Of a stretch of 37,500 bases of DNA, positions 14,532 to 22,647 are shown piece after piece. The notes under the pieces are model-generated. The model was not told the DNA's origin, did no database searches, and saw nothing but the letters and a program-made list of their open reading frames with translations. Made by a program: the position numbers and the translations under genes. The stretch is taken from positions 1 to 37,500 of the forward strand of contig JAJDTF010000160.1 of the NCBI GenBank assembly GCA_022827265.1, given 5' to 3'. Numbering within the stretch: the first letter of the stretch is position 1; the number at the start of each line of letters is the position of its first letter. The stretch is from Acidimicrobiia bacterium (GTDB lineage: Bacteria; Actinomycetota; Acidimicrobiia; Acidimicrobiales; Poriferisodalaceae).

Positions 14532-14805
14532 TTATTGCGCGTACCGGCAGTAGTGGCCGCCGTATTGCTGGCAGGCCCAGCCGTTGGAGATCCTTCTCAT
14601 CTCCTCGGCGGTGATGAGTCCGGCCCTGTAGTCGGCAATCGCCTTTTGGACTTCGGCCCGTGTGATCTTCGGCTGCCCGTCGCCGCTGTCGTCGTCGGGC
14701 TCAGAGTCATCGCCTGAGTCGTCGCCCGAGTCGTCGTCGGTGCCGTCGGAGCTGTGGGTGCCATCGCCGCTGTCGTCATCGGTGCCCGAGTCGTCGTCGT
14801 TGTCG
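14532..14805 (-). pseudogene. C-terminal module of secreted protein B, out of frame
   Basis: One base out of frame with gene B, the minus strand continues as NNDNDDDSGTDDDSGDG, a Ser/Asp linker, then ITRAEVQKAIADYRAGLITA, EEMRRISNGWACQQYGGHYC and RYAQ with a TAA at 14532-14534. This is the same kind of C-terminal module as in protein A and the orphan module. The break lies at the AAAGGGG run: removing one base there restores a single frame of 241 codons. It could be a true frameshift, slippage control or an assembly error. Confidence 0.7.
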
Positions 14806-15258
14806 TTATTCCCCTTTGCGCTTGCGCTCGGCCTCAGCCTCAGCCTCTTTGCGTTTCCGCTCTGCCTCTGCCTCAGCAGCCTTCCGTTTCCGTTCGGCCT
14901 CAGCCTCAGCCTCTTTGCGCTTGCGTTCTTCCTCGGCCTTGCGTTTGGCCTCGGCCTCTTTGCGCTTGCGCTCGGCTTCCTTCTCGCGTTCGTCGTCGCT
15001 GCGGCCGTCGTCGCCGTCGTTGTCGGGCGGTATCGGGTAGCAGTTCGGATAGGTGCCCGTCAGTCCCGCGCCGCAGGAGTGCGTGTGCGCGACGTTCTCG
15101 TTCCAGCACTGCTGAACGTTCGTGAACGGGTCATAGGCGCAGCGCTTGACGGTCTTGGTATGCGCCTCGGCAGTCTCCGAGGTGGCAAGCGGCACCGCGA
15201 CGAGCACGGCCATGAAGGCCAGCAGCGCGCACAGCGCTGCCAGGGGTCGTTTTGACAT
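14806..15258 (-). CDS. Secreted modular protein B (frameshifted), Cys module plus charged coiled coil
   Basis: It encodes 150 residues up to the in-frame TAA. The signal peptide MSKRPLAALCALLAFMAVLV continues to SETAEA with cleavage near residue 32. The shared module follows (TVKRCAYDPFTNVQQCWNEN), then HSCGAGLTGTYPNCYPIPP as in protein A. Next is a long helix of repeated EAEAERKRK units, TolA-like, predicted as a coiled coil. The start is fixed by the signal peptide and a GGAGG ribosome site. The C-terminal module lies just downstream in another frame (14532-14805). It heads array B on the minus strand, with a leader like that of gene A but with the central segment inverted. The function is unknown. 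Confidence 0.75.
   Translation of the reverse strand: MSKRPLAALCALLAFMAVLVAVPLATSETAEAHTKTVKRCAYDPFTNVQQCWNENVAHTHSCGAGLTGTYPNCYPIPPDNDGDDGRSDDEREKEAERKRKEAEAKRKAEEERKRKEAEAEAERKRKAAEAEAERKRKEAEAEAERKRKGE
14815..14990 (-). repeat. Tandem degenerate repeats encoding the charged coiled coil
   Basis: Units of about 33 bp (GCCTCAGCCTCTTTGCG... on plus) repeat about five times and encode the E/A/K/R-rich helix of protein B. Such repeats can change in number by slippage and are hard to assemble, which bears on the nearby frameshift. Confidence 0.7.
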
Positions 15259-15373
15259 GGCCGGGGTCCTCCATTGCCGAGCGGGCGGTTGTGTGTGATC
15301 CACGGCCGCGTCGCCCGATCCGGAGGGGCCCATGCATCTGTGCCGTCCGTGCGGCCGGCGCGGCCGCGAATCG
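15259..15373 (-). promoter_or_regulatory. Conserved 5' leader directly upstream of secreted protein B
   Basis: The minus strand matches 7361-7477 nearly throughout (GCGGCCGCGCCGGCCGCACG, GACGGCACAGATGCATGGG, CGTGGATCACACACAACC, then a GGAGG site). It is equally long to within two bases. The sequence is conserved although it is not coding, which supports a role in expression. Confidence 0.7.
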
Positions 15374-15571
15374 TTCGTATAACAACCAGCCCACACACGC
15401 CTCGCAACCCGGCCGCACTGCTGCTGCGCCGCGACTCGGCGCGATGCGCTCCGAGGGACCAGCACCCGCGTAGCTGCTGGGTTTCCGCGCCCACACGCCC
15501 TGCTGGCCGCGGCCCACAGCCGACGGCCCCAGATGTCCGTTCGTGCCCGATCCGGACGCTCGCAAAACGAA
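15374..15571. promoter_or_regulatory. Putative invertible segment B (198 bp) in the leader
   Basis: It aligns with 7162-7360 on the same (plus) strand, while everything on either side aligns on opposite strands. Relative to gene B the segment is therefore flipped compared with gene A. Ends are TTCGT (15374-15378) and ACGAA (15567-15571). In this orientation the TATA-containing end faces the gene-proximal side and the GCTCGCAAAACG end abuts the conserved upstream arm. Thus the -10-like TATAGT seen in leader A is absent from the equivalent place here. Confidence 0.7.
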
Positions 15572-15614
15572 TGTTTACCGATAGGCGAGAAACAACCTCT
15601 GACCAGCGGTTATG
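15572..15614 (-). promoter_or_regulatory. Conserved upstream arm of leader B
   Basis: This is the reverse complement of 7119-7161 apart from about three bases. It marks the outer limit of homology between the two arrays; beyond it (15615 onward and below 7119) the sequences differ. Confidence 0.75.
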
Positions 15615-15911
15615 GGAGCCGAACGGGGCTCGGTGTCCGGCGCGAACCGTCTGCGTTGTACATCCGGCAGGCCGAGAGAATCAACGAGATGGATTGGAGA
15701 TAGCCAGATGCGGTGCGTCGAGAATCAAATTGTGCGTGAGTTCGCCGGCCAGACCGCGGCGAGCGTCGTCGAGCTGGCGCACCACGGCCACGGAGAATTC
15801 ATCAATGGTTATGAAGATGCATGATTCTGGTCGCGGCCATTGAACGCCTCGCCATCTCGCTCGAGACAGGACTCGCGGCTGCGGTTCATGACGCCGTGAG
15901 GAGCTTGACCG
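15615..15911. other. About 300 bp without a recognisable gene
   Basis: Short open frames exist, for instance a plus-strand frame ending at 15824 (VENQIVREFAGQTAASVVEL, then AHHGHGEFINGYEDA), but none has a recognised family or clear ribosome site. The stretch may hold gene remnants between the array and the VapBC pair. Confidence 0.4.
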
Positions 15912-16304
15912 TCAGGGGCGAACTTCGACGAAGCCGGCTGCGCTGAAGTCGCCATCGAATGCAAGTGCCTCGTTGATTCGCTCGCGGCGCATGATCTCGA
16001 AGCTCGTGGCGTCGACGTAGGAGTACGAACGCTCGTCGTGGGCAGCCAGCCATTCCCACGCCCGCCGGTCGACAGCAGCGTCCACCACTGCAATCGAGAC
16101 GCGTGGCGATTGGTGCATCATGTTGACGAAGCGCAGAGCCTCTGCATGACCGGCACGACGGCGCAGCCATGTCCAGGCTTCGCCCATCACCAAGTTGGAC
16201 GTCCTGAGCGGGCTGCCGCCTGGCCACAACGCAGCTGCGTCGCGATGGCGATGATCGCGTGGGACCAGCAGACCGATCCAGAACGAGGTGTCGACGAACC
16301 TCAC
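15912..16304 (-). CDS. PIN-domain toxin (VapC-like ribonuclease)
   Basis: It encodes 130 residues starting VRFVDTSFWIGLLVPRD from GTG 16304. The PIN acidic residues are visible: Asp5, Glu42 (LVMGEAWTWL), Asp98 (SYVDATSFEIM) and Asp117/Asp119 (AFDGDFSAAGF). It should be a Mg-dependent ribonuclease, held inactive by its antitoxin. Its GTG start overlaps the antitoxin TGA (GTGA), the standard VapBC arrangement. The RNA target is not predictable. Confidence 0.9.
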   Translation of the reverse strand: MRFVDTSFWIGLLVPRDHRHRDAAALWPGGSPLRTSNLVMGEAWTWLRRRAGHAEALRFVNMMHQSPRVSIAVVDAAVDRRAWEWLAAHDERSYSYVDATSFEIMRRERINEALAFDGDFSAAGFVEVRP

Positions 16305-16528
16305 GATGCAGCGTCGTAGATGACGGCGTCGAGATCGTCGTCGGGGGCAACGTCGACGCTGCCGACGAGCGCGTCCAACGGGTCTGGAGCGAGCACATCG
16401 CAGTCGCGACGCAGCGCTGAGCGGACTGCCTCTCGCACAACCGCGGACCGCGAGACCCCTCGTCTGGCAGCAGCCGCCGACAGGGCGTCGTCGATGTCAG
16501 GCTCGATGTAGAGCTGTATACGCCGCAT
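16301..16528 (-). CDS. Ribbon-helix-helix antitoxin (VapB-like)
   Basis: It encodes 75 residues starting MRRIQLYIEPDIDDALSAAA, then ARRGVSRSAVVREAVRSALR, a ribbon-helix-helix DNA-binding fold. An acidic tail (PLDALVGSVDVAPDDDLDAVIYD) would wrap the toxin. It neutralises the adjacent PIN toxin and probably represses the operon. Earlier ATGs at 16543 and 16546 exist, but a TATACT box at 16535-16540 lies between them and this ATG, favouring the 16528 start on a leaderless transcript. Confidence 0.85.
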   Translation of the reverse strand: MRRIQLYIEPDIDDALSAAAARRGVSRSAVVREAVRSALRRDCDVLAPDPLDALVGSVDVAPDDDLDAVIYDAAS

Positions 16529-16534
16529 AAGTGA

Positions 16535-16540
16535 AGTATA
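16535..16540 (-). promoter_or_regulatory. Possible -10 box (TATACT) of the vapBC operon
   Basis: TATACT reads on the minus strand, 6 bases before the chosen antitoxin ATG, placing a transcription start at or next to the ATG. I see no good -35 at normal spacing. Leaderless messages are common in Actinobacteria. Confidence 0.4.
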
Positions 16541-16622
16541 CATCATCTCTGCAACTTCTGGGTGGCCCGGCCAAGCGAGACCTCAACCCTGCCGATCGAC
16601 CCCAAGCGCTGCGGTCGGCGGG

Positions 16623-18305
16623 TCAGGAGCTGCAGGAGAGCTGGCTGCAGCCGACTCGGGTGCGAGCCCAGTCGGGGCGGAGGGCTGCGTAGGACTCGCG
16701 GTCGGGTTGCTCGTGGTAGGGGCGGCGCATCACATCGAGCAGCTCGCCGATGGCGTCGGGTCGGCCGTCGGCGGCAGCGTCGATGGCGAGCTGGGCCAGG
16801 TAGTTGCGCAGCACGAACTTGGGATTGACTCGGTTCATCGCTTCGGCCCGTGCGGCGTCCGCGACGCCGAGGGCTCGGAGCCGTGCCGCGTAGCGCTCGA
16901 CGAACTCGGCGGTGGCTGAGCGGTGCTCGTCGGTGACCTCCGAGGGCTGGTAGTAGGCGTCGGCGAGCGGGGCGATGCGCCGAGCACGGTCGACGTCTTC
17001 AGCGGTGTCCACGGTGGCGAGCCGTCGCCAGAAGACCGTCATGTCGGTCTCGACCAGCCGCAGCACTTCCAGCACACCGTTCGCCAGCTCGCGGTCGGCT
17101 TCGGTTTCCAGCACCGGCAGTCCGAGCTTGGCGGCCATCATCGCCGACCACTTCTCCTCGAAGCAGGGCACGTAGCCGTCGAGGGCCGCCTGCAGCGGCT
17201 CGGCCTCGCCGACCAGCGGATACAGCGCATTGGCGAGCTGCATGAGATTCCACTGCGCAACGGCCGGCTGGGTGCCGAAGCGGTAGCGGCGATGGGCCGC
17301 GTCGGTGGTGTTCGGGGTCCAGTCGGGGTCGTAGTTGTCGAGCCAGCCGTAGGGGCCATAATCGATCGTGAGGCCCAGGATCGACATGTTGTCGGTGTTC
17401 ATCACTCCGTGGACGAAGCCGACCCGCAGCCATTCGCAGACCATGTCCGCCGTGCGCCGCACGACCTCGGCGAAGAAGCGCGCATATCGCTCCGGCGACG
17501 AGCCGTCGGACCCGGCGCTCGCGGCCAGGTCAGGGAAATCGGTGCCGATGACGAAGTCGGTGAGCGTGCGCAACGTGTCGATGTCGCCGCGGGAAGCGAA
17601 GATCTCGAAGTTCCCGAACCGCACGAACGACGGCGCCACCCGGCAGACCACCGCCCCGGGCTCGAGCTCGGCGTTGCCGTCGTAGAGCATGTCGCGCATC
17701 ACCATGCCGCCCGTTGCGACCAGGCTGAGCGCACGGGTTGTCGGCACGCCGAGGTGCGCCATGGCCTCGCTGCACAGGAACTCGCGCACCGAGCTGCGCA
17801 ACACTGCCAGGCCGTCGGCGGTGCGGGAATACGGCGTGGGGCCGGCGCCCTTGAGCTGCAGCGTCTGGTGCTGGCCGTTGCGGTCCACCACTTCGCCCAG
17901 CGCGATCGCCCGGCCGTCGCCGAGCTGACCGGCCCAGTTGCCGAACTGGTGGCCGCCGTAGCAGTGGGCATGGGGATCCATGCCGTCAAGCAGCGTGCTG
18001 CCGCCGAACACTGCGGCGAACTGCGGGTCGCTCGCCAAGCCGGCGTCGAAGCCCAGCAGATCGAACATCTCCGCGCTGTGCGCCAGCAAGTGCGGTGCGG
18101 GCACCGGTGTCGGCTCGACCCTCGAGTAGCACGCTCCCACCACCTGCCGGCGGTTGTTGCCGGCGTCGGGATCGGCGGGAAGCGAGGCAGTGAAGCGGTT
18201 GTCGAAGCTGAGCTGGTCGAGCGAGCCGATGGGCGTCGGCGCTGACGCTGCGTCACTCATCGGCTTCGCCGCTGCGTCATTCATCGGCTTCGCCGCTGTG
18301 CTCAC
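16623..18305 (-). CDS. selO: Protein adenylyltransferase SelO
   Basis: It encodes 560 residues from GTG 18305, which overlaps the mrp stop (GTGA). SelO is a pseudokinase that transfers AMP from ATP to protein hydroxyls. Visible family blocks are HCYGGHQFGNWAGQLGDGRA, LKGAGPTPYSRTADGLAVLR, SSVREFLCSEAMAHLGVPTT, GFVHGVMNTDNMSILGLTID and YGPYGWLDNYDPDWTPN. The end is LSCSS, the usual bacterial end with Cys where eukaryotic SelO has selenocysteine. The N-terminus holds a short repeat (AAKPMNDAAAKPMSDAAS), so starts at 18284 or 18260 are also possible. A longer frame to 18956 runs through mrp and is rejected. A copy of its 3' end lies at 10239. Confidence 0.93.
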   Translation of the reverse strand: MSTAAKPMNDAAAKPMSDAASAPTPIGSLDQLSFDNRFTASLPADPDAGNNRRQVVGACYSRVEPTPVPAPHLLAHSAEMFDLLGFDAGLASDPQFAAVFGGSTLLDGMDPHAHCYGGHQFGNWAGQLGDGRAIALGEVVDRNGQHQTLQLKGAGPTPYSRTADGLAVLRSSVREFLCSEAMAHLGVPTTRALSLVATGGMVMRDMLYDGNAELEPGAVVCRVAPSFVRFGNFEIFASRGDIDTLRTLTDFVIGTDFPDLAASAGSDGSSPERYARFFAEVVRRTADMVCEWLRVGFVHGVMNTDNMSILGLTIDYGPYGWLDNYDPDWTPNTTDAAHRRYRFGTQPAVAQWNLMQLANALYPLVGEAEPLQAALDGYVPCFEEKWSAMMAAKLGLPVLETEADRELANGVLEVLRLVETDMTVFWRRLATVDTAEDVDRARRIAPLADAYYQPSEVTDEHRSATAEFVERYAARLRALGVADAARAEAMNRVNPKFVLRNYLAQLAIDAAADGRPDAIGELLDVMRRPYHEQPDRESYAALRPDWARTRVGCSQLSCSS

Positions 18306-19486
18306 AGCAGCTTCAACCCCTCGTTGTAGCGACGGGTGGGCAGGTGCTCCTCGCAGAGCAGGCGCGCCATGTTCTGGAAGACGCCGGCCGTCTCGCTGTC
18401 GGGGTCTGCTGCGGCGATCGGCATGCCCTCGTCTCCCCCGGCTCGCAGCTGCGGCACCAGGGGCACCTGGCCGAGCAGCGGCACCTCCAGCTCGTCGGCG
18501 AGGGCCTGGCCGCCGCCGGCGCCGAACAGTTCGTAGCGCTTGCCGTCGTCGCCCGTGAACCAGCTCATGTTCTCGATCACCGCCCGCACCTGCAGGTTGA
18601 CACGCCCCGCCATCTGGGCGGCGCGCTGGGCCACCTTCTGCGCGGCGGGCTGCGGCGTGGTCACCACCAGCATCTCCGAGCGGGGCAGGAACTGCGCCAG
18701 CGACAGCGAGATGTCGCCCGTGCCGGGCGGCAGATCTATGAGGAGATGGTCTGGCTCGTCCCAGAAGACATCGGTGAGGAATTGCTCGAGCGCCTTGTGC
18801 AGCATCGGGCCACGCCAGATCACCGGCTGGTCCTCGCGAGCGAAGAAGCCCATCGACATGCAGCGCACGCCGTGCGCCTCGGTGGGCACCACCATCTGGT
18901 CGATCACGGTAGGGGGGCGGGCGACCCCGAGCATCCGGGGAATGGAGAAGCCCCACACATCGGCGTCGATGACAGCCGTGCGCGTGCCGCGCTGGGCGAG
19001 CGCTATCGCGAGGTTGACCGTCACGCTGGACTTGCCGACGCCGCCCTTGCCGCTGGCCACCAGCAGCACGCGTGTCTTGTTGCCAGGGTGGGCGAACGGC
19101 ACTTCACGGCCTTCGGCGTGGCCATGTCCGGCCTGGGTGCCCGCTGTGGCGGCCGGGTCGCCGATCAGCTGGGCCCGCAGCGTCGACTGCTCGGCTTCGT
19201 CCATGACGGTGAATTCCACGACCACGTCGTCGATGCCGTCGAGGGCGCGTCCCGCCTCGCTCACGGCGTGCGAGACGTGGCCAGCAGCCGGCCAGTCATT
19301 CGACGGCAAGGCGACCAGCACTTGTGCCGCACGTCCGGCGACGGCCGCGGCCCTCAGCATGCCCATCTGGCCGATGGGCCGGCGCAGCTCGGGATCGATC
19401 ACCTCAGCCACCGCAGCAGCCAACTGCTGATCGGTGACGCTGGCTGGTCCGCCGTTGGCGGATGACCCTCGACGCTTGCCCTTCAC
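18302..19486 (-). CDS. Mrp/NBP35-type Fe-S cluster carrier ATPase
   Basis: It encodes 394 residues from GTG 19486. The N-terminal MIP18/DUF59 domain contains VIDPELRRPIGQMGML. The deviant Walker A SGKGGVGKSS is at about 145-154, followed by AVIDADVWGFSIPRMLG, IWRGPMLHKALEQFL and LIDLPPGTGD, all typical of Mrp/ApbC. It carries or inserts Fe-S clusters. The CxxC pair of proteobacterial homologues is replaced by MSWFTGDDGKRYELFGAGGG, which as I recall is usual in Actinobacteria. Translation of selO is coupled to it by a GTGA overlap. Confidence 0.92.
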   Translation of the reverse strand: MKGKRRGSSANGGPASVTDQQLAAAVAEVIDPELRRPIGQMGMLRAAAVAGRAAQVLVALPSNDWPAAGHVSHAVSEAGRALDGIDDVVVEFTVMDEAEQSTLRAQLIGDPAATAGTQAGHGHAEGREVPFAHPGNKTRVLLVASGKGGVGKSSVTVNLAIALAQRGTRTAVIDADVWGFSIPRMLGVARPPTVIDQMVVPTEAHGVRCMSMGFFAREDQPVIWRGPMLHKALEQFLTDVFWDEPDHLLIDLPPGTGDISLSLAQFLPRSEMLVVTTPQPAAQKVAQRAAQMAGRVNLQVRAVIENMSWFTGDDGKRYELFGAGGGQALADELEVPLLGQVPLVPQLRAGGDEGMPIAAADPDSETAGVFQNMARLLCEEHLPTRRYNEGLKLL

Positions 19487-19705
19487 TGGGTGCCCCTGAC
19501 CGGTTGCGATCGACTGCCTCGTGGTGACTGCAACGGCACTCCAGCCGCATCTGCTGTTCTCAAAGCACGCTACTGCCGCAACCATCGTCGCCCGCAGCGC
19601 ACCGCACCACCTCGACCGACGACCGCTCGCCAGCGGCACCCGGCAGTCCGGGCAGGTCGACGAAGCCGCCGGTGAGGCGCCGAGTCAACCGCCTCTCGGC
19701 GGCAG

Positions 19706-20179
19706 TCAAGCTTCGTCGGGCAGGCTGAGCATCTGTTCAGCCTTGGCAATGCGTTCCTGCGCCGCCGCACGGCTCCGCCAGATGACGACCCCCAAGTAGG
19801 GCGCGACCACCGCGGCCAAGGCGACGAACCCTTCGACTGGGCGATCAGTAGCGATCAGGAATGCGCCGAACGCGAGCACCAACAAGCCGACAGCCTGGGC
19901 AGCTCGCTGGCCCCGGTCTGCGCGCCGATCGTTGCCTTTGACAACGACCATCGTCATCTCATCCTGCCTACGGCTCTGGGCAGCGATGTCGTCCACGATC
20001 TTGTCCGCCAGTGTCGGGTGGTTGTCGGCAAGGCCGTTGAGCGCCTCGATCACCGACGGGAAGTTGAGCTGGATCTGCTGGTTGAACTGGTTGAACGACA
20101 GTTGCGGGGAAGGTGCTTCGGCCCGTTCAGCCTTGTCGGGCGCCAAGTCGCCGTTGGGGTCCTGTTCCCCTTGGGTCAT
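19706..20179 (-). CDS. Small membrane protein with two helices, function unknown
   Basis: It encodes 157 residues. An acidic N-terminus leads to SFNQFNQQIQLNFPSVIEAL and an amphipathic stretch with a basic RRADRGQRAAQ linker. Two hydrophobic segments (about 95-113 and 116-135) follow, then a short coiled tail. The layout resembles DUF2335-type membrane proteins, but the match is not firm. Its ATG overlaps the stop of the upstream 76-residue gene (ATGA), so they form a unit. Confidence 0.6.
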   Translation of the reverse strand: MTQGEQDPNGDLAPDKAERAEAPSPQLSFNQFNQQIQLNFPSVIEALNGLADNHPTLADKIVDDIAAQSRRQDEMTMVVVKGNDRRADRGQRAAQAVGLLVLAFGAFLIATDRPVEGFVALAAVVAPYLGVVIWRSRAAAQERIAKAEQMLSLPDEA

Positions 20180-20406
20180 TCGCTGATTTCTGGCAAGTAA
20201 TGCGCAGCGACATTCCTTGCCCTCGCTCCGTACCGCAGCCAGCGGCTCACCACCGACACGTAGAGGTCGGCACCCTTGTCGTCGAGGAAGTTATAGGGCG
20301 GGTGCTGACCCTGAATGTCGAACGCCTGCGCCACGCCGTCCCAGAACGTCGGCAGAGCGACGCGCTCGACGGGCCCGATCGATGCCCGAGCCGTGCTGTC
20401 ACTCAC
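20176..20406 (-). CDS. Short hypothetical protein, coupled to the membrane protein downstream
   Basis: It encodes 76 residues from GTG 20406 (VSDSTARASIGPVERVALPT, then FWDGVAQAFDIQG, ending ARNVAAHYLPEISE). I recognise no domain. It is soluble and overlaps the next gene by ATGA, which supports that it is real. A longer frame to 20469 has no better start. Confidence 0.5.
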   Translation of the reverse strand: MSDSTARASIGPVERVALPTFWDGVAQAFDIQGQHPPYNFLDDKGADLYVSVVSRWLRYGARARNVAAHYLPEISE

Positions 20407-20456
20407 AGCGAACCGAGCCCTTCCGTGTAGTACACCGATGCCACACGCGCAGTATG

Positions 20457-20485
20457 GCGCGCGCAGCACCCATGTGCTGACGCGC
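20457..20485 (-). terminator. Hairpin between two small unknown genes
   Basis: AGCAC-CCAT-GTGCT with flanking GCGCGC/CGCGC pairing forms a GC-rich hairpin without a T-tract between the genes at 20406 and 20533. It is a weak candidate terminator or transcript-stability element. Confidence 0.3.
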
Positions 20486-20532
20486 AGCGCCCGAACGCCG
20501 GGTCAGCGGACGTCATGCACACATTCAGGCTG

Positions 20533-21018
20533 CTACTCGCGGTCGTCGGCAGCCTGATCCTCGCTTGCTTTGGACCGCGAGAGCTCCTTGCGGAGCCACT
20601 TGTTGTCCGCGTTGTACCTGAGCTCGTAGACGCCGTTTCCGCCGTCAACTCTGCGCAGATCCGTGTCGCCGTTGAAAGGTTCGGGCACCTGCTGGTCCCA
20701 TTGTTCTTCTCGAACTTCCCTGATTTCCGGCGCGTCGCCCCGATCGAAGTAATCGTCCTTGGCATCCGTCTCGAATACGAACCGGAGATAGTCGAGCCCG
20801 AGGTGCGCGTCTCGACGTCGGCCCGGTCGAAGAAGGAGTCCGGGAGAGTCGCCGAAAACACTCCACGCTTCGATGTCGTCCCAGTAGCCGGCCTCCCGAA
20901 GAACGTCTTCGACCTCGGCCTCGGTATCCGCTCGAATCAGCGCCTCGCACAACGCTCGGCCGCTGAGCTGAGGGTCCGAGAACGAGGTGTCGAACAGTCC
21001 GGCAGCACGGGATTCCAT
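20533..21018 (-). CDS. Probable truncated ATP-binding (HSP90/kinase-fold) accessory protein
   Basis: It encodes 161 residues from ATG 21018, behind an AAAGGGGA ribosome site. The N-terminal SGRALCEALIRADTEAEVED and VLREAGYWDDIEAWSVFGD resemble the opening of large ATP-binding proteins of accessory regions, where an IGNQQS segment and the ATPase domain should follow. Here the sequence passes straight to a charged, unrelated tail (VYELRYNADNKWLRKELSRS). I therefore think the ATPase core has been deleted. The family resemblance is from memory and moderate. Confidence 0.45.
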   Translation of the reverse strand: MESRAAGLFDTSFSDPQLSGRALCEALIRADTEAEVEDVLREAGYWDDIEAWSVFGDSPGLLLRPGRRRDAHLGLDYLRFVFETDAKDDYFDRGDAPEIREVREEQWDQQVPEPFNGDTDLRRVDGGNGVYELRYNADNKWLRKELSRSKASEDQAADDRE

Positions 21019-21378
21019 GTCAAGCGATCCCCTTTCGAATGACGCTGGCTCATGGACGCAGGCCGAAGCGTAGGCGCTGACCAGATACCCGGCATCCACG
21101 GGACAGCGTTTCCAACGAACACGACGCTCAGGTGATGCAAGGAACCTGACCGGTCGCTTTCCGCAAGAGCCGTGCACGATGCCACACGCCGAACTGCGAC
21201 TCACCTGACGAATCGTCGATCACGAGGACGCTGCGTACCCCGTGGTTGCTGATCCCGCGTGGTGAGTAGCCGCCATCGTGCTGGCACGGCTCGCGGCTCC
21301 CACGGCTGCGGCCGTGCTGTCCATTCTGAAGTAGTCCAAGCAGCTGGCTGAGCCCTCTAGCGGAAGTGCTGTGATCGG
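21019..21378. other. 360 bp without a supported gene
   Basis: On the minus strand a frame ending at 21128 reads GGYSPRGISNHGVRSVLVID, then DSSGESQFGVWHRARLLRKA. It has no start outside the overlapping ccmH frame and no family I recognise. It may be a gene remnant. No repeats or promoter motifs stood out. Confidence 0.4.
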
Positions 21379-22647
21379 CTATTCGAGTTCGGCTTGCATT
21401 TCGGTGATGGCGTTTTCGAGGGCGGCGGCCATGGCGGGGGGCGGGTTGCGTTGCAGCGCTGCGCCGTAGTAGCCGATGGCAGCTTCGAGGTCGCGCTCGA
21501 TGAAGCGGGCGGTGTAGCCGCGGAAGACCCACGGATCGAACTCGCCGGGGTCGAGCGCTACGGCGGCGTCGAGCGACGCAATGCCGGCGACGATGAGCTC
21601 GCGGTCGGGGATGCGCACCAGCAGCCAGCCGCGCAACGCCAGTGCCTCGGTGTCACTGGGGTCGTCAGCGAGGACTCGGTCGAGATCCACGAGTGCCGAC
21701 TGCAGATCGCAGCCGGCCGCGGGAGCATCGGTTGCCTCGCCTGCGCCGGACGGGTCCTGCGATGACGCCGATTCGCAGTGACGCAGGTGCAGGCGGGCTG
21801 ACAGCACGAGCGCTCCGCGCAGGTCGGGATCGAGCCGGAAGATCTCCTCCAGCGTGGCGCGGGACTCGTCGAGTTGATTCGCCGCGAACTGGCGCTGTGC
21901 GTCGACGAGCAATGAACGTGCCGAGCGGTCGATGTCGCCCGTCAGGGTCTCGCCCGACAGGCGCAACCCTGCCGAGCGCGCCACCAGCACACCTGCCAGG
22001 GCCCCGACGAGCACCAGCGCGCTGACGGTGACAACCGTGGCGCTGCGCCAGCCGCTTCTGCGAGCACTCCTGCCCGGCGGGTCTGGGTCAACTGCTGCGG
22101 TGGATCGATCCCCGGGGGCCGTGGTTCCGCCCGTGCCGACTGCTGCCGCGGCGCTGTCGCCGTCAAGCCGATCGTCGTCGCTTTCAAGAGCGCCGGCGCG
22201 GGCCTTCCAGCGGCGGGTTGCAGCCCACAGTCCGGCTGCTGCCGCGGCGAAAGCAGCCACTGGCAGGGCCCACACCAGCGTTCCCACGCCCTCCCCCGGC
22301 GGCAGCGCGTTCACATCGTCGCCGTAGGCGGCGGCAAGATCGGACCTGATCTCGGTATCGCTGCGGCCGGCATCCACCCACATGTCGATCTGCCGGCGCA
22401 TGGCTGCCGCCGCTGGAGCATTCGACTCGAGCACGCTCTGGCCGTCGCAGACCGGGCAGAGCGTCGCCTCCTTCAGCTCATATGCGCGCTCGGCCTCTGT
22501 CGCCGGCGGTTGCGACGATGTTGCGGCGAGGACTGCGGCGATGACGGCCATAGCTGCCACGGCCAGCCAGCCGATGCGACGCAGTCCTGAACCGCTCCGG
22601 GCCGGAGCCGCCGGCTGAGCCGACGAAATCGCCCCGATGTCGCTCAT
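21379..22647 (-). CDS. ccmH: Cytochrome c maturation protein CcmH fused to a CcmI-like TPR region
   Basis: It encodes 422 residues. An N-terminal membrane helix (about 25-43) leads to the CcmH domain with redox motif TLCPVCDGQSVLESNA. A second helix follows (VWALPVAAFAAAAAGLWAAT) and a Pro/Ala-rich linker. A third helix (ATVVTVSALVLVGALAGVLV) precedes a TPR-like C-terminal half (LDESRATLEEIFRLDPDLRG), as in CcmI. CcmH keeps apocytochrome cysteines reduced and CcmI holds the apoprotein for heme ligation. Its ATG overlaps the ccmG stop. It is the last gene of the ccm operon. Confidence 0.88.
   Translation of the reverse strand: MSDIGAISSAQPAAPARSGSGLRRIGWLAVAAMAVIAAVLAATSSQPPATEAERAYELKEATLCPVCDGQSVLESNAPAAAAMRRQIDMWVDAGRSDTEIRSDLAAAYGDDVNALPPGEGVGTLVWALPVAAFAAAAAGLWAATRRWKARAGALESDDDRLDGDSAAAAVGTGGTTAPGDRSTAAVDPDPPGRSARRSGWRSATVVTVSALVLVGALAGVLVARSAGLRLSGETLTGDIDRSARSLLVDAQRQFAANQLDESRATLEEIFRLDPDLRGALVLSARLHLRHCESASSQDPSGAGEATDAPAAGCDLQSALVDLDRVLADDPSDTEALALRGWLLVRIPDRELIVAGIASLDAAVALDPGEFDPWVFRGYTARFIERDLEAAIGYYGAALQRNPPPAMAAALENAITEMQAELE

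Noticed and set aside
14815..14990. Regular repeats that might be taken for a CRISPR array
   Set aside because: The units are contiguous, degenerate and in frame, encoding a charged coiled coil; there are no unique spacers.
16623..16640. Selenocysteine at the C-terminus of SelO
   Set aside because: The codon at the equivalent place is TGC (Cys) in LSCSS, and the only TGA is the terminal stop; no sign of recoding.
18306..18956. N-terminal extension of SelO to 777 residues
   Set aside because: The extension is an out-of-frame reading of mrp; SelO begins with a GTG overlapping the mrp stop.
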